From Microlunatus panaciterrae (GTDB taxonomy: Bacteria; Actinomycetota; Actinomycetes; Propionibacteriales; Propionibacteriaceae): a stretch of 64,000 nucleotides of DNA. Shown piece after piece: positions 1 through 8,495 of this stretch. The stretch covers positions 1,116,001 to 1,180,000 of the forward strand of contig NZ_JAFBCF010000001.1 of assembly GCF_016907535.1 (NCBI RefSeq). The letters are read 5' to 3'. The notes beneath the pieces are model-generated. The model was given only the letters and a program-made list of their open reading frames with translations. It was not told where the DNA came from and made no database searches. Position numbers and translations under genes: made by a program. The stretch's first letter is position 1. The number at the start of each line of letters is the position of its first letter.

Positions 1-59
1 TGGCCGTGCAGACAAGTTGTCTCCCTTGCGATGGTGGCTCCCGGTACGGGATCGTCCGC

Positions 60-137
60 TCCCCGGGTAGGAGTCGAACCTACGTCGCTCATCCTGATTC
101 AAAGTCAGGCGGGCCCTGCCGGCAGACCAACCGGGGA
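60..137 (-). tRNA. tRNA-Gln (anticodon TTG)
   Basis: Read on the minus strand this folds as a tRNA. The acceptor stem TCCCCGG pairs with CCGGGGA (3' end at 60-66, 5' end at 131-137). The anticodon stem CCTGA/TCAGG holds the loop CTTTGAA, giving anticodon TTG, and the T arm is GTAGG-TTCGACT-CCTAC. The variable region is somewhat long, about nine bases. CCA is not encoded. The gene points out of the window, away from the desaturase. Confidence 0.9.
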
Positions 138-140
138 ATG

Positions 141-163
141 GCCGAATCCGGCAGAGATTCGGC
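141..163. other. 8-bp hairpin between tRNA-Gln and desaturase
   Basis: GCCGAATC (141-148) and GATTCGGC (156-163) form a perfect inverted repeat with a 7-base loop. It lies just 5' of the tRNA and 5' of the divergent desaturase gene. There is no T-tract, so it is not a standard terminator; it may be structural or a protein site. Confidence 0.4.
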
Positions 164-210
164 AGGGACCAGAGTACGCATGCCCGCTGGCGGTTGCACG
201 CCGCCTTGAA

Positions 211-249
211 ACCTACGGGTGCGTAAGTTACGGTTGCGTAAGCGTAGGT
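211..249. promoter_or_regulatory. Compound palindromic operator upstream of the desaturase
   Basis: Outer arms ACCTACG (211-217) and CGTAGGT (243-249) enclose three alternating half-sites: CGTAA (222-226), TTACG (228-232) and CGTAA (237-241). The middle TTACG can pair with either flanking CGTAA. The site ends 29 bases before the desaturase ATG, and a TetR-family gene lies just downstream of the desaturase, so autoregulation through this site is likely. The operator assignment is inference. Confidence 0.6.
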
Positions 250-278
250 ACAACTTTCTCCACCTCGATGGGACCACG

Positions 279-1235
279 ATGACGCAAGCCCCACCCGCCC
301 CGTACGACGTCGCCGCCGACAGCCAGGTCGTCCCCGAGAAACGGCTCACCCTTGCCGCCCAGATTGCGCTGGGCGCGTTCATCGTGGTCCCGTTCCTCGC
401 GTTGCTGGTCGCCGTGCCGATGGCCTGGGGCGGATGGCTCGGCTGGAAAGACGTGGTGCTCTTCCTCGCCTTCTATATGACGTCGGGCATGGGCATCACC
501 GTCGGCTTCCACCGTTACTTCACCCACAAGTCGTTCAAGCCGAACCGCGGACTGAAGATCGCCCTGGCCATCGCCGGCAGCCTGGCCATCCAGGGCCCGG
601 TGATCCGCTGGGTCGCCGACCACCGCAAGCACCACAAGTTCTCCGACCGCGACGGTGACCCGCACTCCCCCTGGCGCTACGGCACCAGCGTCGGCGCGCT
701 GACCCGCGGGCTCGTCTACGCCCACATGCTCTGGATGTTCAACCCCGAGCAGACGCCCCGCCGCCAATACGCCCCCGACCTGATGAAGGACCCGGACCTG
801 GTCAAGGTGGACAAGGCATTCCCCGCCATCCTCGCCTTCTCCCTGCTCGGCCCGGCGCTCATCGGCGGCCTCTGGTCGATGAGCTGGACAGGCGCCGCGA
901 CGGCGTTCTTCTGGGCCTCACTGGTCCGGATCGGCCTGCTGCACCACGTCACCTGGTCGATCAACTCGATCTGCCATGCCGTCGGCCAGCGACCGTTCAA
1001 GAGCCGGGACAAGTCCGGCAACGTGTGGTGGCTGGCCCTGCTCAGCCACGGCGAGAGCTGGCACAACCTGCACCACGCCGACCCGACCTGTGCGCGGCAC
1101 GGCGTGCTGCCCGGCCAGATCGACACCTCGGCCCGGGTGATCTGGTTCTTCGAGAAGTTCGGCTGGGCCCGCGAGGTGCGTTGGCCGGTGGCCGAGCGGG
1201 TCGAGGCGCGCCGGGTGGCCGACACCCTTGGCTGA
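279..1235 (+). CDS. Membrane fatty-acid (acyl-lipid/acyl-CoA) desaturase
   Basis: A 318-residue integral-membrane di-iron desaturase that introduces a double bond into fatty acyl chains. All three histidine clusters are visible: HRYFTH (H78-H83), HRKHH (H115-H119) and HNLHH (H262-H266), the arrangement of the delta-9-type family. Hydrophobic segments lie near residues 27-70 and 190-230. I chose the ATG at 279; an in-frame GTG at 219 would put the start inside the palindromic operator. No strong ribosome binding site precedes 279. A TetR regulator follows after a few bases on the same strand, the usual pairing for membrane-fluidity control. Position of the double bond and the acyl carrier cannot be told from sequence. 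Confidence 0.88.
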   Translation: MTQAPPAPYDVAADSQVVPEKRLTLAAQIALGAFIVVPFLALLVAVPMAWGGWLGWKDVVLFLAFYMTSGMGITVGFHRYFTHKSFKPNRGLKIALAIAGSLAIQGPVIRWVADHRKHHKFSDRDGDPHSPWRYGTSVGALTRGLVYAHMLWMFNPEQTPRRQYAPDLMKDPDLVKVDKAFPAILAFSLLGPALIGGLWSMSWTGAATAFFWASLVRIGLLHHVTWSINSICHAVGQRPFKSRDKSGNVWWLALLSHGESWHNLHHADPTCARHGVLPGQIDTSARVIWFFEKFGWAREVRWPVAERVEARRVADTLG

Positions 1236-1251
1236 CAACGAGACTGTCCTG

Positions 1252-1923
1252 ATGACGCCCGCCCCGGTCTCGCCGCCCAAGGAGCCAAGCCGAGCCCGGC
1301 GTTCCGGCCGGGTCAGGATGACCAGTGCCGAGCGCCGCGAGCAGCTGATCGACGTCTCGCGCGCCCTGTTCGCCAGCCGCGGCTTCGAGGGGACCTCGGT
1401 AGAGGAGATCGCCGCCCGGGCCGAGGTCAGCAAGCCGGTCGTCTATGAGCACTTCGGCGGCAAGGAGGGCCTGTACGCGGTGGTCGTCGACCGCGAGGTC
1501 CGCAACCTGCTGGAGGGGATCCGGGGCTCGCTCACCTCAGGCCGGCAGCGCGAGCTGATCGAGCAGGCGGCCCTGGCGCTGCTGGACTACATCGAGCAGA
1601 ACACCGACGGCTTCCGGATCCTGGCCCGCGACTCCTCGGTCGGCAGCACCGGCGGCTCGTTCGCCAGCATCCTCAGCGACGTCGCCTCGCGGGTCGAGGA
1701 CATCCTGGTGGACGAGTTCAAGCGGCGCGGGCTGGACCCGAAGACCGCCCCGTTGTACGCCCAGATGCTGGTCGGCATGGTGGCGCTCACCGGGCAGTGG
1801 TGGCTGGACGCCCGCCGGCCCAAGAAGCCCGAGGTGGCCGCCCATCTGGTCAACCTCGCCTGGAACGGGCTGAGCAACCTCGAGGCCAAACCGACGCTGC
1901 TGACCGACCAGGGCAAGCGGTAG
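1252..1923 (+). CDS. TetR-family transcriptional regulator
   Basis: A 223-residue TetR repressor. A basic N-terminal arm is followed by the helix-turn-helix (about residues 22-68 here: REQLIDVSRALFASRGFEG, then VEEIAARAEVSKPVVYEHFG). The C-terminal half is an alpha-helical ligand domain. An alternative TTG start at 1228 would overlap the desaturase stop; I prefer the ATG at 1252. Co-orientation and tight spacing suggest co-transcription with the desaturase and control through the palindrome at 211-249. The ligand is probably a long-chain acyl-CoA, by analogy with other desaturase-linked TetR proteins (inference). Confidence 0.85.
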   Translation: MTPAPVSPPKEPSRARRSGRVRMTSAERREQLIDVSRALFASRGFEGTSVEEIAARAEVSKPVVYEHFGGKEGLYAVVVDREVRNLLEGIRGSLTSGRQRELIEQAALALLDYIEQNTDGFRILARDSSVGSTGGSFASILSDVASRVEDILVDEFKRRGLDPKTAPLYAQMLVGMVALTGQWWLDARRPKKPEVAAHLVNLAWNGLSNLEAKPTLLTDQGKR

Positions 1924-1995
1924 CGCCTGCTCCAGGCGCCAGCCAGCCCTCCCTGCAGGCCGTGGGCACGGTCTGCAGGCCCCCGGAGGCCTGCA
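1923..1995 (+). terminator. Possible terminator hairpins after the tetR gene
   Basis: Two inverted repeats follow the stop codon: GCGCCT/AGGCGC (1923-1939) and TGCAGGCC/GGCCTGCA (1974-1995, 6-base loop). Neither has a T-tract. The remaining stretch to 2166 contains GGCCTGCACGG repeats and the promoter of the next gene; I see no gene in it. Confidence 0.35.
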
Positions 1996-2166
1996 CGGAG
2001 CGGCGACGGCCTGCACGGATGCGGCTTGGCATCCAGGGCGGGGCGCCGCCGCACGGACAGGGCCCTACCAACCTTCACCCCATCCAGACGTACGTTTGCC
2101 ACTGTCCGGGCGAACCGGATATCGTCGGCTGAAACGTTCTAGTAAATCGATACAGAAGATGTGCTC

Positions 2167-3363
2167 ATGACCATCCTGACCGCGCCGCCGCTGCGCCCCA
2201 CCTCCACTCTCGATGGTCGGATCGCCGCCATTGCCGTGACCACCCTGTTCGCCGTGAACGGCATGCTGCTGGGTGGCTACGGCGGCACCCTGCCGTCGCT
2301 GCGGTCCAAGCTGGAGATCACCGACAGCCAGATCGCCGTGATGCTGTTCTGCGGCGGACTGGCTGGGATCGTCTCGATGCAGATCGGCGGCCGACTGGCC
2401 GATGCGGTCGGCGCCCGCCGGATCACACTGGCCGCATTGCCGATCCTGATCGCGGCCTCGCTCACCCTGGGTCTGACATCCAGCTATCCGATGGCGGTGC
2501 TGGGTGCCGTCGGCGTCGGTTTCGGCAACGGCGCGATGGACGTCTCGATGAACGCCATCGGCGTCCAGGTCGAGGCGGCCCGCCGGAAGCCGATCATGAG
2601 CTTCTTCCATGCCTTCTTCTCGGTGGGAAGCTTCGTCGGTGCCGGCACCGTGTTGCTGTTGAGCCTCGTCACCGGTACGTCCGGCGGCCAGATCGTGCTG
2701 CCGGTGATGATCACGCTCGCCGTCATCGCGATCGGGGTGCTGGTGGTCCTGGTCAGGATCACCCCGGCTGCCGCGACCGTCGAGCACACGGTCGACGGCG
2801 TCCGGTCCAAGATCCCGAGGGTGGCCTGGCTGCTGGGGATCATGGCGATGGCGTTCGGGCTGTCGGAGGGCACCGCGGTCGACTGGTCTTCGTTGCACGT
2901 CACCGACGTCGCCCGCGTCGACTCGACCACCGGCTCGCTGGGCCTGATCGCCGTCAGCGGCTTCATGGTCGTCATCCGGCTGCTCGGCGACCAGCTGGTG
3001 GCCCGCTTCGGTCGGCGTGCCGTGGTCCGATTCGGGGCCGTCTGCGCCGCCCTCGGCTATGCCATGGTGACGCTGGTGTCCAGCCTGCCGCTGCTGTTGG
3101 CCGGCTGGGCGCTGGTCGGCTTCGGCGTCGGCATGATCGCACCTCAGGTCTATGCGGTCGCCGGCCATCTCGGCGGCGGTCGGGTGCTCGCGGTCGTGGT
3201 GACCTTCGGCTACGCGTCGTTCCTGTGTGGGCCGGCCGTGATCGGTTTCCTGGTCCGCCACCTCGGCATCCACCACGCGATGGCCATGCCGGCCGTGCTC
3301 TGCGCCGGCATCATCGCCCTGGCCGCGGTCATGCCCAGAAGTGACGACGACCTGACAGCCTGA
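2167..3363 (+). CDS. MFS transporter (YbjJ-like)
   Basis: A 398-residue major facilitator superfamily protein with about 12 hydrophobic segments. The loop between TM2 and TM3 carries the family signature GGRLADAVGARR, and TM4-5 contains FGNGAMDVSMNA, a pattern I associate with YbjJ/fucose-permease-like MFS proteins. The ATG at 2167 is preferred over the GTG at 2161 because AGAAG lies about 7 bases upstream. It is monocistronic and ends at a strong hairpin (3387-3416). The substrate is unknown; sugar or small-metabolite export or uptake are both possible. Confidence 0.8.
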   Translation: MTILTAPPLRPTSTLDGRIAAIAVTTLFAVNGMLLGGYGGTLPSLRSKLEITDSQIAVMLFCGGLAGIVSMQIGGRLADAVGARRITLAALPILIAASLTLGLTSSYPMAVLGAVGVGFGNGAMDVSMNAIGVQVEAARRKPIMSFFHAFFSVGSFVGAGTVLLLSLVTGTSGGQIVLPVMITLAVIAIGVLVVLVRITPAAATVEHTVDGVRSKIPRVAWLLGIMAMAFGLSEGTAVDWSSLHVTDVARVDSTTGSLGLIAVSGFMVVIRLLGDQLVARFGRRAVVRFGAVCAALGYAMVTLVSSLPLLLAGWALVGFGVGMIAPQVYAVAGHLGGGRVLAVVVTFGYASFLCGPAVIGFLVRHLGIHHAMAMPAVLCAGIIALAAVMPRSDDDLTA

Positions 3364-3386
3364 GGCAGCACCAGAACGGTGGTGGA

Positions 3387-3416
3387 GATGCCGGCGGTCA
3401 CCCGACCGCCGGCATC
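3387..3416. terminator. Bidirectional terminator hairpin
   Basis: GATGCCGGCGGTC (3387-3399) pairs perfectly with GACCGCCGGCATC (3404-3416) around a 4-base loop. It sits between the convergent ends of the MFS gene and the unknown gene at 3422, so it can serve both. Confidence 0.75.
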
Positions 3417-3421
3417 CGCAT

Positions 3422-4213
3422 TCAGAACCTGCTGGCGCCGGTCCGGGGCAGCCAGCCGCCCGGCTTCGTCGGTCGGCGGGGCAGCTTCACCACAGGACCG
3501 GGATCGGCCGGGGCGCCGTTCGGCACCGGAGCGGCCATCACCGCACCGTCGATCCCGAGGGTGAACTCATAGTTGGCGCCGGCACCTCCGAGTCGTGCGG
3601 TGAACGCCGCCGGGCTGCCGTTGGCCGCAGCGTGGATCACCGTGCCACTGACCGCACCTTGTTGGACCAGGCGGACGCCGTCGGCTGCGCCTTCCAGGAC
3701 GAAGGTCATCGCTCCGAGAGTGTCATCGTCGTTGGAGAAGAGGCCTTTGAGGGCCTGCATGACCGCGGTGCCCGCGGTCAGCGCGAGGGCCAGCGGCGCG
3801 GTGACGACCGCCGATGGAGGGAAGGCGGTGGTCACCGCCGCCAGTGCCGCGGCTCCGGCCTTGGCCGCGGTCAGCTCCATGTCGGCGTAGTTGGTGCCGT
3901 CACTCTCCATCAGGGTCAGGGTGACGACGACGTGCTCCCCCGCCCCGACCGAGACGGAGAACAGCTCGGCCTGCGGTTCCTGGTTCGACAGGTAGCCGCT
4001 GTCGTTGCAGTCCCACGCGGCGATCCGCCCATCGGGGCCGCCCGCGTTCGCCCCCTGGCTCGCAGTGGGCCCCGCCGGGAGTGTGGGGTCCGACGTGACA
4101 CCGTGGGTGGTCCTGCGGACCACCGAGGGTGGCAGGTAGTACACCTCGTCGTGCCCTGACTCGGTCGTCTGGTGGCAGGTGATGTTCCTCATGACTACGG
4201 TTGCGACGCTCAT
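3422..4213 (-). CDS. Uncharacterised protein with C-x-TTE-x-G-x-DEVY motif
   Basis: A 263-residue protein I do not recognise at the level of a named family. The ATG at 4213 has a good ribosome binding site (AAAGGGGA, 6 bases away). The N-terminus carries ITCHQTTESGHDEVYYL, a motif I have seen at the start of other uncharacterised bacterial proteins. A central region (about residues 100-160) is rich in Ala/Val with AALAAVTTAFPPSAVVTAPL and could be a hydrophobic hairpin. The C-terminal half looks beta-rich (FTARLGGAGANYEFTLGIDG). There is no signal peptide. The gene is flanked by a divergent promoter region (4214-4372) and the hairpin at 3387. The resemblance of the N-terminal motif to secreted or toxin-associated beta-sandwich proteins is only a hint. 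Confidence 0.6.
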   Translation of the reverse strand: MSVATVVMRNITCHQTTESGHDEVYYLPPSVVRRTTHGVTSDPTLPAGPTASQGANAGGPDGRIAAWDCNDSGYLSNQEPQAELFSVSVGAGEHVVVTLTLMESDGTNYADMELTAAKAGAAALAAVTTAFPPSAVVTAPLALALTAGTAVMQALKGLFSNDDDTLGAMTFVLEGAADGVRLVQQGAVSGTVIHAAANGSPAAFTARLGGAGANYEFTLGIDGAVMAAPVPNGAPADPGPVVKLPRRPTKPGGWLPRTGASRF

Positions 4214-4372
4214 CGCGGTCCCCTTTCTCGGAGGTCGAGCTGTGTTGGAATGGGCTGCAGCCGCCGAACTCATATTTCGGCTTGCTATGCAGTTATTTCC
4301 GAAGAGCACGACGGAACGCCGCTGATACATCGGGCAGCGCCCGATACCAGCGGCTGTCTGAGGTGGAGCGGA

Positions 4373-5848
4373 CTATTTCCTGCCGCCGGCGACCTCGTGG
4401 CCGGCGGTGTGGTGCAGCGCCACCAGAGCGCCGACGACCGGGTACACCATCGCCACGGCCATCGCAGCGAAGGCGAACTGATAGCTCGCCACCGGCCCCA
4501 GGTTCGGCGCGACCGAGCTCAACAGCCCGTCTCCCAGCCGGAGCGACAAGGCCCCGAAAGCGACCCCGAGGGCGGCGGCCACCTGACCGACGGTCGAGGA
4601 CAAGGTGTTGGCCCCGGCCATCTGCGCGTCGCTGATGTCAGCGAACTGCAGGGAGTTGTAGCCGCTGAACCCGATTGAGCGGAACACCCCGCTCAGGAAC
4701 AGCACGGCCGCGATCAGCACCGCCGGTGTCCCCGGCTGGAGCAACGCGCACAGGGCGAACATCACCGCTCCGCCGAGGGCGCTGCCGACGATCACCGTAC
4801 GGAAGCCGAACCGGCGGATCAGCGGGCTCGTCGCCGGCTTGATCAACACGTTGCCGGCGAACAGCATCAGCACCATGAAGCCGGCATCGACGGCGCTCCA
4901 GCCGAAGCCGACCTGGAACATCAACGGGAGCACAAACGGTGCGGCGTTGATCACCAACCGGTAGACCATCCCACTGCCGTTGCTGACCCGGAAGGTGCGC
5001 ACCCGCAGAGCAGCGAAGTCCAGCAAGGGGTAGGCGGCGCCGCGCATCCTCAGCACGGTGCCGAAGCCCAGCGCGACCGCAAGCATGATCAGCCCGATCG
5101 CGGGCAGCCAACCGTGACCACCCAGGCCCTCGATCCCCAGCAGCAACGCCGCCAGAGCAGTGCCGCAGAGCACGAAGCCGAGCCAGTCCAGCGCCGGCAC
5201 CTGCTCGGTCCGCAGCGCCGGCACCAACCGCCACGCCGCCACCAGGGCTGCCAGACCCAGCGGGATGTTGATCAGGAAGATCCAATGCCAGGAGGCGTAC
5301 GTGACCAGCCAGCCGCCAACGGCCGGCGCGACCACTGGTGCGATCAGGGCCGGCCAGGTGAGGTAGGCGATCGCGTCCAGCAGGTCACGTTTCGCCGTGG
5401 CGCGCAGCACGACCAGCCGGCCGACCGGCACCATCATCGCCCCGCCGAGACCCTGGAGCACTCTCATCACACACAGCATCGGCAGGCTGGTGCTGAGTGC
5501 ACACAGGACCGATGCGACGGTGAACAGGGCGACCGCAACCATGAAGATCCGCCGACCGCCCAGCTTGTCGGTCAGCCATCCGCTGACCGGGATGCCGACC
5601 GCGATGGTGATCAGATACGCGGTCATCGCGATGTTGATGTCCACCGGAGCCACCTGCAGGTGGACAGCCATCGCCGGGGCCGCAGTGGCGATGATGGTGC
5701 CGTCGAGGATCTCCATGAAGAAGGTGATCGCCACCAGCAGCGCCAACCCGCGGCTGAACCGTGGCCGGTTCTCGACAGGCTGCTCTGTGGCTCTGCCTGT
5801 TGGGGCCGCCGTTGCGGCCGGGTCGGGGGTCGGCCGGGGCGACGTCAC
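4373..5848 (-). CDS. MFS drug exporter, DHA2 (EmrB/QacA) type
   Basis: A 491-residue transporter whose length and hydrophobicity fit 14 transmembrane segments. Early segments show the DHA2 hallmarks: LDGTIIATAAPAM in TM1, GWLTDKLGGRRIF in the TM2-3 loop and VMRVLQGLGGAMMVPVGR in motif C. It starts with GTG; the element AGGCTA at 5855-5860 (TAGCCT on the coding strand) lies 6 bases upstream, so the mRNA may be leaderless. It is divergent from the marR gene at 6008, and the half-site cluster between them suggests that MarR represses this exporter. A role in multidrug or phenolic export is likely. Confidence 0.85.
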   Translation of the reverse strand: MTSPRPTPDPAATAAPTGRATEQPVENRPRFSRGLALLVAITFFMEILDGTIIATAAPAMAVHLQVAPVDINIAMTAYLITIAVGIPVSGWLTDKLGGRRIFMVAVALFTVASVLCALSTSLPMLCVMRVLQGLGGAMMVPVGRLVVLRATAKRDLLDAIAYLTWPALIAPVVAPAVGGWLVTYASWHWIFLINIPLGLAALVAAWRLVPALRTEQVPALDWLGFVLCGTALAALLLGIEGLGGHGWLPAIGLIMLAVALGFGTVLRMRGAAYPLLDFAALRVRTFRVSNGSGMVYRLVINAAPFVLPLMFQVGFGWSAVDAGFMVLMLFAGNVLIKPATSPLIRRFGFRTVIVGSALGGAVMFALCALLQPGTPAVLIAAVLFLSGVFRSIGFSGYNSLQFADISDAQMAGANTLSSTVGQVAAALGVAFGALSLRLGDGLLSSVAPNLGPVASYQFAFAAMAVAMVYPVVGALVALHHTAGHEVAGGRK

Positions 5849-5972
5849 TGTGTCAGGCTATCGAGTCGGTACGGCCCCAGCGCTGGGCGTTCCACCCAGC
5901 GGGCAGCCTCAGCGAGGACAGGGACGACGTCCGGCCCGCCTGGACCGGGCAGTACGCACTGGCTCGGCAGAG

Positions 5973-5999
5973 TCTCGACATCAAGACTCTTGACCTAGA
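5973..5999. promoter_or_regulatory. MarR operator: overlapping inverted half-sites
   Basis: TCTCGA (5973-5978), TCAAGA (5981-5986) and TCTTGA (5988-5993) alternate in orientation, with a partial TAGA at 5996. TCAAGA-C-TCTTGA is a perfect palindrome and TCTCGA-CA-TCAAGA a near-perfect one, both matching the form of MarR-family sites. The cluster overlaps the likely -10 of marR (TAGACT, 5996-6001) and faces the divergent exporter. Confidence 0.65.
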
Positions 6000-6007
6000 C
6001 TGAAGGT

Positions 6008-6526
6008 ATGCGCGACGAGGTGGACAGCCTGCTGGAGGCCTGGCAGCGCGAACGTCCGGACCTCGACGTGTCCCCGATGCAGGTGCTGTCGCGCGTCTCC
6101 CGGCTGGCTCGCCATCTCGACCGTCAACGCAGCTCGGCCTTCGCGCGCCATCAGCTGGAGTCGTGGGAGTTCGACGTCCTGGCGGCGCTGCGCCGAGCCG
6201 GTGACCACTACCAGCTCTCCCCCGGACAGCTGCTGCGCGAGACGATGGTCACCTCGGGCACCATGACCAACCGGGTCGACCGGCTCACCGCGCGTGGTCT
6301 GGTCGCGCGGACCAACCACCCGGAGGACCGCCGCGGTGTGCTGGTCACACTCACCCCGGCCGGCAAGGAGACCGTCGACGCGGCGTTGTCGGACCTGCTC
6401 CGGGCAGAGCACGAGATCCTGGCGAAGCTCACCGATCGGCAACGAGATCAGCTGGCCGCCTCACTGCGCCAGCTGCTCGCCCCCTACGATGACGGTCTGC
6501 AGGCCAAGGACGCCGGCTCGGCCTGA
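6008..6526 (+). CDS. MarR-family transcriptional regulator
   Basis: A 172-residue winged-helix repressor. The recognition region is LSPGQLLRETMVTSGTMTNRVDRLTARGLVAR (about residues 73-104), followed by the wing NHPEDRRGVLVTLTPAG. TAGACT sits 6 bases before the ATG and GAAGG is only one base from it, so a leaderless message is plausible. The gene is divergent from the DHA2 exporter and 96 bases upstream of a beta-galactosidase gene on the same strand. It most likely senses a small aromatic ligand and controls the exporter and itself. Whether the galactosidase is in the same transcript is unclear. Confidence 0.87.
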   Translation: MRDEVDSLLEAWQRERPDLDVSPMQVLSRVSRLARHLDRQRSSAFARHQLESWEFDVLAALRRAGDHYQLSPGQLLRETMVTSGTMTNRVDRLTARGLVARTNHPEDRRGVLVTLTPAGKETVDAALSDLLRAEHEILAKLTDRQRDQLAASLRQLLAPYDDGLQAKDAGSA

Positions 6527-6622
6527 CCAGGCCACACCCAGCGGCGCAGCGCCGGGCGGGCATCACACCGGTCCCCCAACACAGACACTGCAGCACAGAC
6601 ACAGTCCGGAGCCGAGGAACTC

Positions 6623-8479
6623 ATGACCCAGACCCCGAGCAGCACCTCGACAACGATCGCGGCCGGGGCACCGAGCACGGACGGGCCCCAGATCCCAAAG
6701 GGCACCGGCGTCCTCGCAGTGGCCGGGAACATCCTCGTACGCGACGGCGAGCCGCACCAGATCATCTCCGGCGCCGTCCACTACTTCCGGATCCCGCGCC
6801 CGCTCTGGCGCGATCGGCTCCAGCGGCTTGCAGCAATGGGCTGCAGCACGGTGGAGACCTATGTCGCCTGGAACTTCCACCAGCCGCATCGCGACAGCCG
6901 CCCCGACTTCAGTGGCGACCGCGACCTCGGCGCCTTCCTGGACGCGGCTGCCGGGCTCGACCTTGACGTCATCGTCCGACCCGGCCCCTACATCTGCGCG
7001 GAGTGGGACTTCGGCGGGTTGCCCTCCTGGCTGCTGGACGATCCGCAGGCCTCGGCGGCGCTGCGTACCTCCGACCCGGCCTATCTTGATCATGTCGACG
7101 CCTGGTTCGACCACCTGGTCCCGATCATCGCCCGGCGGCAGGCCAGTCGCGGCGGCCGGGTGGTCGCCGTCCAGGTCGAGAACGAGTACGGCAGCTACGG
7201 CAACGACCGGCATTATCTCGAGCACCTCCGAGACGGGCTGCTCGAGCGTGGCATCGACGTACCGCTGTTCACCTCGGACGGTCCTGGTCAGCTCTGGCTG
7301 CAGGGCGGCACCCTGGACGACTGCCTGGCCACGGTGAACTTCGGCTCACGTCAGCAGGAGGCCTTCGCCGCCCTGGAGGCGTTCCGGCCGGGCCAACCCG
7401 GCATCTGCATGGAGTTCTGGAACGGTTGGTTCGACCACTGGGGAGCAGGCCACACCACCCGTGACCCGGAGGACGCGGCCGCCGAACTCGCCGGCATGCT
7501 GGCCGACGGCCGGTCGGTCAACTTCTACCTGGCGCACGGCGGCACCAACTTCGGGGTCTGGGCCGGAGCGAACACGGGCGAGCCGGGACCGAACGGCCCG
7601 GCCTACCTGCCCACCGTGACCAGCTATGACTATGACGCGCCCATCGGCGAGGACGGCCGGTTGACGCCGAAGTTCTGGGCGTTTCGGGACGTGATTGCCG
7701 CGCATACGAGCCGCCGGCCGCCGGAGCCACCCGCCGACCCGCCGCGGCTCGCCGCTGCTGTGATCACCATCGACCGCAGCATTCCGCTGGCGTCCGTCCT
7801 TGATCATCAACCGGTCACGGTCAGCCCGACACCGCAGTCGTTCGAGGCGCTGGGCCTGCATCACGGTGTGGTGCGCTATCGCACCAGGGTCCATGGCCCA
7901 TTCGAGAGTGCCGCTCTGCACCTGGACGGCCTGGCGGACCTGGCCAGCGTCAGCGTCAACCAGACCACCAGTGCCCGGGTCGGCCGCACCACCGTCGACC
8001 CCGCCTACGCCGAGGGGTGCACCGTCACCCTGGCCGAGGACAACGTCCTGGATCTCACCGTGCACTCCCTGGGCCGGGTCAACTTCGGACCTCGGCTGCG
8101 CGACCCCAAGGGCCTCTCGGCGGTACGGCTGGAGTTCCAGCATCTGTTCGGGTGGGAGCAGTCGGCGCTCGACCTGACCGAGCTGCCGCACCTGGACTGG
8201 TCCGGCCCGCAGGCCGACCAAGATCAACAAGCCTTCCACCGGGGCGCGATCATGATCGACGAACCAGCCGACGGTTACCTGGACCTCACCGGGTGGCACC
8301 ACGGCTACGTGTTCCTGAACGGGTTCAACCTGGGTCGTTACTGGCCAGCCGCCGGACCGCAGCGGACGCTCTACGCGCCCGCGCCGCTCTGGCGCCAGGG
8401 GCGCAACGACCTGGTGCTGCTGGAGCTCGTCGCCGCCGGCACCACCGTCGCCCTCGTCGACCGGCCGGTGCTGGGCTGA
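6623..8479 (+). CDS. GH35 beta-galactosidase
   Basis: A 618-residue cytoplasmic glycoside hydrolase that removes terminal beta-linked galactose. The N-terminal TIM barrel begins with SGAVHYFRIPR and WNFHQP. The acid/base is E188 in QVENEYGSYG and the nucleophile E264 in MEFWNGWFDHWG. HGGTNFG at about residue 305 is another family signature. The C-terminal third is beta-sandwich (GYVFLNGFNLGRYW), typical of bacterial GH35 enzymes of about 600 residues. There is no signal peptide. GAGGAA lies upstream of the ATG. It converges on ispE. With the GH42/GH31 operon later in the window it suggests breakdown of galactose-bearing plant glycans. Confidence 0.92.
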   Translation: MTQTPSSTSTTIAAGAPSTDGPQIPKGTGVLAVAGNILVRDGEPHQIISGAVHYFRIPRPLWRDRLQRLAAMGCSTVETYVAWNFHQPHRDSRPDFSGDRDLGAFLDAAAGLDLDVIVRPGPYICAEWDFGGLPSWLLDDPQASAALRTSDPAYLDHVDAWFDHLVPIIARRQASRGGRVVAVQVENEYGSYGNDRHYLEHLRDGLLERGIDVPLFTSDGPGQLWLQGGTLDDCLATVNFGSRQQEAFAALEAFRPGQPGICMEFWNGWFDHWGAGHTTRDPEDAAAELAGMLADGRSVNFYLAHGGTNFGVWAGANTGEPGPNGPAYLPTVTSYDYDAPIGEDGRLTPKFWAFRDVIAAHTSRRPPEPPADPPRLAAAVITIDRSIPLASVLDHQPVTVSPTPQSFEALGLHHGVVRYRTRVHGPFESAALHLDGLADLASVSVNQTTSARVGRTTVDPAYAEGCTVTLAEDNVLDLTVHSLGRVNFGPRLRDPKGLSAVRLEFQHLFGWEQSALDLTELPHLDWSGPQADQDQQAFHRGAIMIDEPADGYLDLTGWHHGYVFLNGFNLGRYWPAAGPQRTLYAPAPLWRQGRNDLVLLELVAAGTTVALVDRPVLG

Positions 8480-8495
8480 CCGGACACTGCGTGGG

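Noticed and set aside
2127-2166. LacI-type operator before the first MFS gene
   Set aside because: GAAACGTTC is suggestive of a half-site but no symmetric partner is present.
2065-3276. 403-codon open frame opposite the MFS gene
   Set aside because: His/Gln/Asp-rich composition is the antisense image of a membrane protein; no domain.
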